DNA of 64,000 bases from Actinacidiphila alni. Its GTDB lineage: Bacteria > Actinomycetota > Actinomycetes > Streptomycetales > Streptomycetaceae. The notes beneath the pieces were generated by a model. That model was not told the origin of the DNA. It saw only the letters and a program-made list of their open reading frames with translations, and did not search any database. Where the stretch lies: contig NZ_FONG01000032.1 of assembly GCF_900112845.1 (NCBI RefSeq), positions 1 to 64,000 of the forward strand, in the 5' to 3' direction. This document shows positions 51,013 through 58,664 of the stretch, one piece after another. How positions within the stretch are numbered: position 1 is the stretch's first letter; the number at the start of each line of letters is the position of its first letter. The translations under genes and the position numbers were made by a program.

Positions 51013-51750
51013 CCAGCGGCCGGTGCGGGCCAGCAGGACGGAGCCGGCGGCGACACCGGCGGTGGAGGTGCGCAGGACGGTCGGGCCAAGGCGGTACGGG
51101 GCGGCCCCGGCGGCGGCGAAGGCCGCGATCTCCTCCGGGGAGACACCGCCCTCGGGCCCGACGACGAGGACGATGTCGCCGGACTCCGGCAGCGCCGCGG
51201 TCGCGAGGGCGGCGCTGCCCTCCTCGTGCAGCACCCCGGCGAAGGCGGCGCCGGACAGCAGCCCGGCCACCTGACGGGTCGTCATCGGCTCGGCCACGGA
51301 CGGGAATCGCAGCCGCCGCGCCTGCTTGGCGGCCTCCCGCGCGGTGGACCGCCACTTGGCCAGCGCCTTGGCGCCGCGCTCGCCCCGCCACTGCGTGACG
51401 CAGCGGGCCGCCGACCACGGCACGACCGCGTCGATGCCGGCCTCCGTCATGGTCTCGACGGCCAGTTCGCCACGGTCGCCCTTGGGCAGCGCCTGAACGA
51501 CCGTGATCCGCACCGCGGGTTCCGGCTCGGTCCGGTGCTCGCGCACCTCGACCTCCAGCACGTCCTTGCCGGAGACGGCGGCCACGACGCCGTACGCGCC
51601 GCGTCCGGTGCCGTCGGTCAGCACGATCTCCTCGCCGGGCGTGAGGCGCCGCACCGAGACCGCGTGCCGCCCCTCGGGGCCCGTGACGGTGACGGCGGCC
51701 GGCGCTCCGTCCAGCGCCTGCGGCTCGACCAGGAAGACCGGGGCGGTCAT
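51007..51750 (-). CDS. rsmE: 16S rRNA (uracil-1498-N3) methyltransferase
   Basis: A 247-residue SPOUT methyltransferase that modifies U1498 of 16S rRNA. N-terminal PUA-like part with VTVTGPEGRHAVSVRRLTPGEEIVLTDG; knot region LVVGPEGGVSPEEI and LRTSTAGVAAGSVLL carry the SAM-binding loops. Start ATG 51750 overlaps the stop of the nitronate monooxygenase gene by 4 bases. Confidence 0.93.
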   Translation of the reverse strand: MTAPVFLVEPQALDGAPAAVTVTGPEGRHAVSVRRLTPGEEIVLTDGTGRGAYGVVAAVSGKDVLEVEVREHRTEPEPAVRITVVQALPKGDRGELAVETMTEAGIDAVVPWSAARCVTQWRGERGAKALAKWRSTAREAAKQARRLRFPSVAEPMTTRQVAGLLSGAAFAGVLHEEGSAALATAALPESGDIVLVVGPEGGVSPEEIAAFAAAGAAPYRLGPTVLRTSTAGVAAGSVLLARTGRWG

Positions 51751-52820
51751 GCGAGTGCCTCCCTGGCGGCGTGCAGTTCGGCGACCAGCAGCTCGACCAG
51801 CCGGCCCGCGGACACGTCCCGGGCCAGTCGGTGGCCCTGGCCCGCCCACAGCGCCATCGCCTGCGGGTCGCCCGCCGCCGCGGCGGCCTTGCGCAGCCCG
51901 GACGTCAGATGGTGGACCTGCGGGTAGCCGGGCGGCGCGTACGGGCCGTGCTCGCGCATGAAGCGGTTGAGCAGGCCGCGCGCCGGGCGCCCGGAGAAGG
52001 CCCGGGTCAGTTCCGTACGGGCGAAGACCGGGTCGGTGACGGCCCGCTTGTGCAGCGGATTCGCGCCGGACTCCGGGCACACCAGGAAGGCGGTGCCGAG
52101 CTGCGCCGCGTCCGCGCCCGCGGCCAGCACCGCGGCGATCTGGCCGCCGCGCATCAGCCCGCCCGCGGCGATCATCGGGATCTGCACGGCCTCGCGGACC
52201 TGCGGCACCAGCGAGAGCAGGCCGAAGCCCGCGCCGTCGAGCTGCGGGTCGTCGCGGTGCGTGCCCTGGTGGCCGCCGGCCTCCAGGCCCTGTACGCACA
52301 CCGCGTCCGCGCCCGCCCACTGCGCGGCCAGCGCTTCCGAGGGGGAGGTCACCGTCACGACCGTGTACGTGCCCGCCTTCGCGAAGGCGTCCAGCACCGA
52401 GCGGTCAGGGCAGCCGAAGGTGAAGCTCACCATCGGGACCGGGTCCTCCAGCAGGATCGCGACCTTCGCGTCGTACGCGTCGTCCGTCCCGGACTCCGGG
52501 TCGCCCAGCGGCGTCCCGTACCAGGCCGCCTCCCCCGCCAACTGCTCGGCGTACACCGCCACCGCCGAGGGGTCCGCTGTCGCGGGCTGCGGCATGAACA
52601 GATTCACCCCGAAGGGGTGCGAGCTGAGGTGCCGGACCTGGCGGATCTCCTCGTACATCGCCTCGGACGTCTTGTATCCGGCCGCCAGGAACCCCAGTCC
52701 CCCGGCCGCGCCGACGGCAGCGGCGAGCTGCGGATTCGACGCGCCCCCCGCCATCGGGGCCTGGATGATCGGGTAGGCCGAGAAGGACGAGAGATCGGTC
52801 AACGCGGACATGCCGTTCAT
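51747..52820 (-). CDS. Nitronate monooxygenase
   Basis: A 357-residue FMN enzyme of the NPD/2-nitropropane dioxygenase family. The FMN barrel opens with YPIIQAPMAGGASNPQLAAAVGAAGGLGFLAAGY and carries EAGGHQG and IAAGGLMRGGQIAAVLAAGADAAQLGTAFL, family landmarks. Class I enzymes detoxify propionate-3-nitronate; other members act on different substrates. ATG 52820 or 52811 is possible. It overlaps rsmE, so they form an operon. Confidence 0.9.
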   Translation of the reverse strand: MNGMSALTDLSSFSAYPIIQAPMAGGASNPQLAAAVGAAGGLGFLAAGYKTSEAMYEEIRQVRHLSSHPFGVNLFMPQPATADPSAVAVYAEQLAGEAAWYGTPLGDPESGTDDAYDAKVAILLEDPVPMVSFTFGCPDRSVLDAFAKAGTYTVVTVTSPSEALAAQWAGADAVCVQGLEAGGHQGTHRDDPQLDGAGFGLLSLVPQVREAVQIPMIAAGGLMRGGQIAAVLAAGADAAQLGTAFLVCPESGANPLHKRAVTDPVFARTELTRAFSGRPARGLLNRFMREHGPYAPPGYPQVHHLTSGLRKAAAAAGDPQAMALWAGQGHRLARDVSAGRLVELLVAELHAAREALA

Positions 52821-53252
52821 CGTGCCATGCGCCCCCGGGCGCCCCGTACCCGCACCTCTGCGGAGGAGGGTGCCCCTTCAGGGGCGCGGGGACGCGGCGC
52901 TGCGCGGGCGGAAGTGGGTGCCTGATAGGGGCGCGGGGAACTGCGCGCTCAGCCCGCGCGCGCCTTCAGGCGAAAAACCGCCCCCAGCGGGGCAGACGCT
53001 GTTTGTTGTGCGACCACCGGGCCGGTGGGGGCGGGCCGCGCAGTTCCCCGCGCCCCTATCAGGCACCCACTTCCGCCAGCGCAGCGCCGCGTCCCCGCGC
53101 CCCTGAGGGTGAACGTCCACCGCACGCGCGGGTACAGGGACCGCACCCCTAAAGACCTCACTCACCGCCAGGCGAAAAGGCACCGCACTCCGCAGGAGGG
53201 GCACCCGTACCCCGCACGGAGCGGGCCCTCCTCTGCGAGGAGAGCGGGCGGG
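52821..53252. other. Intergenic gap upstream of nitronate monooxygenase
   Basis: 432 bases with no gene; almost all of it is occupied by the long palindromic repeat copy 2 at 52875-53109, plus a remnant of the repeat flank to about 53210. Confidence 0.6.
52875..53109. repeat. Long palindromic repeat, copy 2 (68-bp arms)
   Basis: Arms 52880-52947 and 53037-53104 are complementary over 68 positions with a single mismatch, extendable outwards by a few bases. The inner part AGGGGCGCGGGGAACTGCGC is shared with copy 1 at 37253, and 39 core bases at 52965-53003 are identical to 37291-37329. It has no terminal duplication and no coding sequence. It lies between dnaJ and the nitronate monooxygenase gene, both on the minus strand. 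Confidence 0.8.
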
Positions 53253-54383
53253 CTAGCGCCCGTTGAAGGCGTCCTTGAGGCGGGAGAAGAGACCTTGTTG
53301 GCCGGGGGCGAACTGGCCGAGGGGACGCTCCTCGCCGCGGAGGACGGCGAGCCGTCGGAGAAGTTCCTCCTGCTCGGCATCGAGCTTGCTGGGCGTGAGG
53401 ACCTCGACGTGCACGACGAGATCGCCGCGCCCCCCACCGCGCAGGTGGGTGACACCCCGCTGGTGGAGCGGGATGGACTGCCCGGACTGGGTGCCGGGCC
53501 GGATGTCGATCTCCTCCAGACCGTCCAGCGTCTCGAGCGGGCACTTCGTGCCGAGCGAGGCCGCCGTCATCGGAATGGTGACGGTGCAGTGCAGATCGTC
53601 CCCGCGCCGCTGGAAGACGGCGTGCGGCACCTCACGGATCTCGACGTAGAGGTCACCGGCGGGCCCGCCGCCGGGCCCGACCTCGCCCTCGCCGGCGAGC
53701 TGGATACGGGTGCCGTTGTCGACGCCCGCGGGGATCTTCACGGTGAGGGTGCGGCGCGACCGTACACGCCCGTCGCCCGCGCACTCGGGGCACGGCGTGG
53801 GCACCACGGTGCCGAAGCCCTGGCACTGCGGGCACGGCCTGGACGTCATGACCTGGCCGAGGAAGGACCGGGTGACCTGCGAGACCTCGCCGCGGCCGCG
53901 GCACATGTCACAGGTCTGCGCGGCGGTGCCGGGCGCGGCCCCCTCGCCGTTGCAGGTGCCGCAGGTGACCGCGGTGTCGACCTGGATGTCCTTGGTGGTG
54001 CCGAAGGCCGCCTCGTCCAGCTCGACCTCGAGGCGGATCATGGCGTCCTGGCCGCGCCGGGTGCGCGAGCGCGGCCCCCGCTGCTGGGACTGCCCGAAGA
54101 AGGCGTCCATGATGTCGCTGAAGTTGCCGAAGCCGGCGCCGAAGCCGCCCGCGCCGCCGCCGGCCGCCCCCAGGGGGTCGCCGCCGAGGTCGTAGACCTG
54201 CTTCTTCTGCGGGTCGGAGAGCACCTCGTAGGCGGCGTTGATCTCCTTGAACCGCTCCTGCGTCTTGGGGTCCGGGTTGACGTCCGGGTGCAGCTCGCGG
54301 GCGAGCCGGCGGAACGCCTTCTTGATCTCGTCCGGGCCTGCGTCGCGGCGCACGCCGAGCACGGCGTAGTAGTCCGTGGCCAC
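53253..54383 (-). CDS. dnaJ: Chaperone DnaJ
   Basis: A 376-residue Hsp40 co-chaperone that stimulates DnaK. J-domain residues 1-70 with HPD in ELHPDVNPD, a Gly-rich linker (GAAGGGAGGFGAGFG), four zinc C-x-x-C-x-G-x-G repeats (CGTCNGEGA, CDMCRGRGE, CPQCQGFGT, CPECAGDGR) and a C-terminal substrate domain. GTG 54383 follows the hrcA stop directly, so it is translated with hrcA. This is the second streptomycete DnaJ, linked to hrcA and not to dnaK. Confidence 0.95.
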   Translation of the reverse strand: MATDYYAVLGVRRDAGPDEIKKAFRRLARELHPDVNPDPKTQERFKEINAAYEVLSDPQKKQVYDLGGDPLGAAGGGAGGFGAGFGNFSDIMDAFFGQSQQRGPRSRTRRGQDAMIRLEVELDEAAFGTTKDIQVDTAVTCGTCNGEGAAPGTAAQTCDMCRGRGEVSQVTRSFLGQVMTSRPCPQCQGFGTVVPTPCPECAGDGRVRSRRTLTVKIPAGVDNGTRIQLAGEGEVGPGGGPAGDLYVEIREVPHAVFQRRGDDLHCTVTIPMTAASLGTKCPLETLDGLEEIDIRPGTQSGQSIPLHQRGVTHLRGGGRGDLVVHVEVLTPSKLDAEQEELLRRLAVLRGEERPLGQFAPGQQGLFSRLKDAFNGR

Positions 54384-55400
54384 TTACGACTCCGCCAGGA
54401 TCTGTCCGACGTAACGTGCCACTGCGCGTACCGCTCCCATCGTTCCGGGGTAGTCCATGCGGGTCGGTCCGACCACGCCGAGTTTGGCGACTGCCTCGTC
54501 GCCCGAACCGTAGCCGACCGCCACCACAGAGGTGGAATTGAGCCCCTCGTGAAAATTCTCATGACCGATCCGTACGGTCATGCCCGAGTCCTTGGCCTCG
54601 CCGAGCAGTTTGAGGAGCACCATCTGCTCCTCCAGTGCTTCGAGCACCGGCCGGATGGTCAGCGGGAAGTCGTGGTTGAACCGGGTGAGATTCGCCGCAC
54701 CGCCGAGCATGATCCGTTCCTCGGTCTCCTCCACGAGGGTCTCCAGGAGGGTGGCGAGCACGGCGGTGACCGAGGGGCGCTCGTCCGGGTCGAAGCCGTC
54801 GGGCAGGTCCTGCACCAGCGGCGGCACGTCCGCGAAGCGGCGGCCCACGACCCGGCTGTTGAGCCGGGCCCGCAGATCGCCGAGGACGGTCTCGCCGACC
54901 GGTGCGGGGCAGTCGATCAGCCGCTGCTCGACCCGGCCGGTGTCGGTGATGAGCACGAGCATGACGCGGGCGGGCGCCAGCGGCAGCAGTTCCACGTGCC
55001 GGACCGAGGAGCGGGTCAGCGACGGGTACTGCACGACCGCGACCTGCCGGGTGAGCTGCGCGAGCAGCCGTACGGTGCGGCCCACCACGTCGTCGAGGTC
55101 GACCGCGCCGTCCAGGAAGTTCTGGATCGCGCGGCGTTCGGCGGACGACAGCGGCTTGACGCCGGCGAGCTTGTCGACGAAGAGCCGGTAGCCCTTGTCG
55201 GTGGGGATGCGGCCCGCGCTGGTGTGCGGCTGGGCGATGTAGCCCTCGTCCTCCAGCACCGCCATGTCGTTGCGCACGGTGGCGGGCGAGACTCCAAGCC
55301 GGTGGCGTTCGGTGAGCGCCTTGGAGCCGACCGGCTCCTCGGTCCCGACGTAGTCCTGGACGATGGCACGCAGCACTTCGAGCCTGCGTTCGCTCAGCAT
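54384..55400 (-). CDS. hrcA: Heat-inducible transcription repressor HrcA
   Basis: A 338-residue winged-helix repressor that binds the CIRCE element and is folded by GroEL. HTH residues 1-80 read [71 protein letters not shown]; the rest is the GAF-like domain. ATG 55400 has GGGAGG 6 bases upstream. Its own promoter carries a CIRCE at 55471-55497, so it represses hrcA-dnaJ. Confidence 0.96.
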   Translation of the reverse strand: MLSERRLEVLRAIVQDYVGTEEPVGSKALTERHRLGVSPATVRNDMAVLEDEGYIAQPHTSAGRIPTDKGYRLFVDKLAGVKPLSSAERRAIQNFLDGAVDLDDVVGRTVRLLAQLTRQVAVVQYPSLTRSSVRHVELLPLAPARVMLVLITDTGRVEQRLIDCPAPVGETVLGDLRARLNSRVVGRRFADVPPLVQDLPDGFDPDERPSVTAVLATLLETLVEETEERIMLGGAANLTRFNHDFPLTIRPVLEALEEQMVLLKLLGEAKDSGMTVRIGHENFHEGLNSTSVVAVGYGSGDEAVAKLGVVGPTRMDYPGTMGAVRAVARYVGQILAES

Positions 55401-55470
55401 CGCGCACCTCCCAGCCGTACGGCCTCGTCGTCCGTGGGTCCTGCGCGGATCGTCCGTGAACCGCCCTGGC

Positions 55471-55497
55471 CTGGCACTCCTGTGTTTCGAGTGCCAG
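55471..55497 (+). promoter_or_regulatory. CIRCE heat-shock operator
   Basis: CTGGCACTC-N9-GAGTGCCAG: perfect 9-bp arms around 9 bases, matching the CIRCE consensus TTAGCACTC-N9-GAGTGCTAA at 14 of 18 arm positions. It lies 71-97 bases before hrcA. Confidence 0.92.
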
Positions 55498-55702
55498 CCG
55501 CCCCGCAGCAAGTGTACGGCGAGGTGGCAAGGGCGAAGCAAGAGCACCGTACGGGTGGGCGAAGTGTGCCGGGATGCGCGGATGGAGTGCGGCGGGTTGC
55601 GGGGGCGGCGTGAGAGGCACGCGGGGCCGCGGGGGTGGGGGGACGGCGCGCGCGGCGCGGCGTGGCGGCGATAGCGTCGGTCCCGTGAGATCTGCGGGAT
55701 CT

Positions 55703-56446
55703 ATGGATGCGGCGGGGCCGGTGGAGAGCACGGGCTGGGAGCCGCTGGCGCCCGGTGTCGCGCGGCGGCGGCTGCCGCATCTGGACGTGACCATCGGTCT
55801 GGTGGTCGGCGACGACGGTGTGCTGCTGGTGGACACCGGCTCGACGCTGCGCGAGGGCGCGGAGCTGCGGGCGCAGGTCGAGGCGCTGACCGGTGGCCGG
55901 TCGGTCACCCATGTCGCGCTCACCCACGGCCACTTCGACCATGTCTTCGGCACCGCGGCCTTCCCGGGCGCCGAGGTGTACGGGCAGACGGCGCTCGGCG
56001 CGCTGCTGCGGCGCGAACGGGACGCGCTGCGCGCGTCGGCGGTCGCCTTCGGCACCGACCCGGCGGAGGCGGCGCGGGCCGCGGACGCCCTGGTGCCGCC
56101 GGGCCGGACGGTCGGCCGTGAGCTGGAGCTCGACCTGGGCGACCGGCGGGTGCTGCTGGTCCACCCCGGGCTCGGGCACACCCGCAACGATCTGGTGGTG
56201 GTCGTGCCCGGCGCCACCCCCAGCGACCCCACGGTGGTGTTCTGCGGCGACCTGGTCGAGGAGTCGGGCGAGCCGCAGGCCGACGAGGACGCGGTGCCCG
56301 GCGCGTGGCCCGGCACCCTGGACGCGGTGCTGGCGCTGGGCGGTGCGACGGCGCGCTACGTACCGGGGCACGGCGCGGTGGTCGACGCGCGGTTCGTCCG
56401 GGCGCAGCGCGACGCGCTGGCCGACCGTTTCCGGCCACTGCCGTAA
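55703..56446 (+). CDS. MBL-fold metal hydrolase
   Basis: A 247-residue metallo-beta-lactamase fold protein. Metal site THGHFDHVFG (residues 75-84) and later HPGLGHTRNDLVV, FCGDLVEESGEP and VPGHGAVVD carry the remaining His/Asp ligands. Class not determined; glyoxalase II-like hydrolysis is possible. ATG 55703 is given; GTG 55685 is in frame and would add six residues. It is divergent from hrcA and precedes the DUF3097 gene by 26 bases, probably in one transcript. Confidence 0.86.
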   Translation: MDAAGPVESTGWEPLAPGVARRRLPHLDVTIGLVVGDDGVLLVDTGSTLREGAELRAQVEALTGGRSVTHVALTHGHFDHVFGTAAFPGAEVYGQTALGALLRRERDALRASAVAFGTDPAEAARAADALVPPGRTVGRELELDLGDRRVLLVHPGLGHTRNDLVVVVPGATPSDPTVVFCGDLVEESGEPQADEDAVPGAWPGTLDAVLALGGATARYVPGHGAVVDARFVRAQRDALADRFRPLP

Positions 56447-56472
56447 CGCCGGCCCTGGCTACGATCTCCCTC

Positions 56473-57321
56473 ATGCGCAGCAGGAGTTACGACGACCCGG
56501 ATCTTCCCCCTACCTTCGGCGGGGGGACCCCCACCCCGTGGAAGCGGAGTACGCCCGCGCCCGAGGTGGCCGCCGAGCGTGACCTGGTCGTGGAGGAGGC
56601 CGGCACCGGTTTCTGCGGGGCCGTGGTGCGGGTGGAGAAGACCGCCGAGGGGCTGACGGTCACTCTGGAGGACCGCTTCGGCAAACACCGGGTCTTCCCG
56701 ATGGAGCCACGCGGCTTCCTCATCGACGGCAAGCCCGTCACCCTGGTGCGGCCCAAGGCGCCGGGGCCGCGCGGGCCGCTGCTGTCCGCGTCCGGCTCGA
56801 TCGCGGTCACCGATGCCAAGGCGCGCGTGGCGCGCGCCGGGCGGATCTATGTGGAAGGCAAGCACGACGCCGAACTGGTCGAGCGGGTCTGGGGCCACGA
56901 CCTGCGCGTCGAGGGCGTCGTCGTGGAGTTCCTGGAGGGCGTGGACGACCTTCCGGCCATCGTGGACGCCTTCTCGCCCGGGCCCGACGCCCGGCTCGGG
57001 GTGCTGGTCGACCACTTGGTGCCGGGTTCCAAGGAGTCCCGGATCGCGGCCTCCGTCACCGGCTCCGACGTGCTGGTCGTCGGCCACCCCTACATCGACG
57101 TCTGGGAGGCCGTGAAGCCGTCGTCGGTCGGCATCCGGGAGTGGCCGCGCGTGCCGCGCGGCGAGGACTGGAAGACCGGTGTCTGCCGCAGCCTCGGCTG
57201 GCAGATGACCACGGGCGAGGCGTGGCAGCGCATCCTCGCCTCGGTCCACACCTACAAGGACCTCCAGCCGGAGCTGCTGGGCCGGGTCGAGGAGTTGATC
57301 GACTTCGTGACGGCGCCCTGA
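56473..57321 (+). CDS. DUF3097 family protein with a Toprim-like signature
   Basis: A 282-residue actinobacterial protein of unknown function. The beginning is a beta barrel-like part (FCGAVVRVEKTAEGLTVTLEDRFGKHRVFPMEPRGFLIDGKPVTLVRPK). Residues 124-205 resemble a Toprim module: RIYVEGKHDAELVERVWG (Glu128) and LGVLVDHLVPGSKESRIAASV (Asp180) align with the RNase M5 type pattern VEG-x-D and DPD-x-x-G, except that the second Asp of the DxD is Leu. A tail VLVVGHPYIDVWEAVKP follows. If the fold holds it may be an altered nuclease or a nucleic-acid-binding protein. ATG 56473 lies 26 bases after the MBL stop. Confidence 0.82.
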   Translation: MRSRSYDDPDLPPTFGGGTPTPWKRSTPAPEVAAERDLVVEEAGTGFCGAVVRVEKTAEGLTVTLEDRFGKHRVFPMEPRGFLIDGKPVTLVRPKAPGPRGPLLSASGSIAVTDAKARVARAGRIYVEGKHDAELVERVWGHDLRVEGVVVEFLEGVDDLPAIVDAFSPGPDARLGVLVDHLVPGSKESRIAASVTGSDVLVVGHPYIDVWEAVKPSSVGIREWPRVPRGEDWKTGVCRSLGWQMTTGEAWQRILASVHTYKDLQPELLGRVEELIDFVTAP

Positions 57322-57343
57322 TCCCGGCCCTGTGTACGAGGCG

Positions 57344-58576
57344 CTAGTCGACCAGGTCCCGGACGACCGCGTCGGCCAGCAGCCGCCCCCGCAGGGTGAG
57401 GACCGCGCGGCCCTCGTCGTAAGGACCGCTCTCCAGGAGGCCGTCCGTTACCGCGCGGGCGGCGGCGCGGGCGCCGTCGGCTGCGAGGAGGTCCAGGGGG
57501 CAGCCGTCGGCGAGGCGCAGTTCCAGCAGGATGCGCTCGACGCGGCGGTCCTCGGGGGTGAGGATCTCGCGGCCCGCGCCGGGTGAGCGGCCCTCGTCCA
57601 GGGCCTGGGCGTAGGCGCCGGGGTGCTTGACGTTCCACCAGCGGACGCCGCCGACGTGGCTGTGCGCGCCGGGTCCGGCGCCCCACCAGTCGGCGCCGGT
57701 CCAGTACAGCTCGTTGTGGGTGCAGCGGCCGGCGGGCGTGGTCGCCCAGTTGGACACCTCGTACCAGGAGAAGCCCGCGGCGGCCAGCCGCTCGTCGGCG
57801 ATGAGGTAGCGGTCGGCGTGCACGTCGTCGTCGGTCATCGGCACCTCGCCGCGCCGGATCCGCCGGGCCAGCTGCGTCCCCTCCTCCACGATCAGCGCGT
57901 ACGCCGAGACGTGGTCGGGCCCGGCGGCGATCGCGGCGTCCAGGGAGGCCCGCCAGTCGTCGTCGGACTCGCCGGGGGTGCCGTAGATCAGGTCGAGGTT
58001 GACGTGCTCGAAGCCGGCGGCGCGCGCCTCGGCGACGCATGCCTCGGGCCGTCCGGGGGTATGGGTGCGGTCCAGCACCTTCAGGACGTGCTGCCGGGCG
58101 CTCTGCATGCCGAAGGACATCCGGTTGAAGCCGCCGGCGCGCAGCTCCGCCAGATAGCGCGGGTCGACGGACTCCGGATTGGCCTCGGTGGTGATCTCGG
58201 CGCCGTCCGCGAGACCGAATTCGGTGCGGATCGCGGCGAGCACGCGGACGAGGTCGGCGGCGGGCAGCAGCGTCGGGGTGCCGCCGCCGACGAAGACGGT
58301 CTCCACCGGCCGCGGGTCGTCGCCGAGCACCTTGCGGGCGAGCCGGATCTCGTCGGTCAGCACGTCCGCGTAGTTGTCCCGGGACGCGAGCGCACCGCCG
58401 GAGCCGCGCAGCTCGGTGGCGGTGTAGGTGTTGAAGTCGCAGTAGCCGCAGCGCGTCGCGCAGTACGGAACGTGCAGGTAGAAGCCGAGCGGCCGGTCCG
58501 CGGCCCCGTCGAGCGCGTGCGCGGGCAGCGCCCCGTCCGCGGGCACGGGCTCACCATCAGGCAGTACGGAAGGCAT
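57344..58576 (-). CDS. hemW: Heme chaperone / radical-SAM protein HemW
   Basis: A 410-residue radical-SAM protein. The cluster motif is YCATRCGYC (Cys39, Cys43, Cys46), followed by the HemW signature VETVFVGGGTPTLL and ANPESV; the C-terminal helical domain follows. HemW-type proteins bind heme and pass it to enzymes; they were formerly annotated as coproporphyrinogen III oxidases. It lies between the divergent lepA-side genes and is convergent with DUF3097, 22 bases from its end. Confidence 0.93.
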   Translation of the reverse strand: MPSVLPDGEPVPADGALPAHALDGAADRPLGFYLHVPYCATRCGYCDFNTYTATELRGSGGALASRDNYADVLTDEIRLARKVLGDDPRPVETVFVGGGTPTLLPAADLVRVLAAIRTEFGLADGAEITTEANPESVDPRYLAELRAGGFNRMSFGMQSARQHVLKVLDRTHTPGRPEACVAEARAAGFEHVNLDLIYGTPGESDDDWRASLDAAIAAGPDHVSAYALIVEEGTQLARRIRRGEVPMTDDDVHADRYLIADERLAAAGFSWYEVSNWATTPAGRCTHNELYWTGADWWGAGPGAHSHVGGVRWWNVKHPGAYAQALDEGRSPGAGREILTPEDRRVERILLELRLADGCPLDLLAADGARAAARAVTDGLLESGPYDEGRAVLTLRGRLLADAVVRDLVD

Positions 58577-58664
58577 CTGTCCAGTATCCGGTACGCGCGG
58601 GGAGCCGGATTCCGGCCGCGGCCAGTCCCCCGGCCCGTTCCCCAGACCTTTTCCCGGCCCGGGG

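Noticed and set aside
52875-53109. An insertion sequence
   Set aside because: There is no transposase frame, no target duplication that I can see and the arms are longer than known IS ends; it is a repeat, not an IS.
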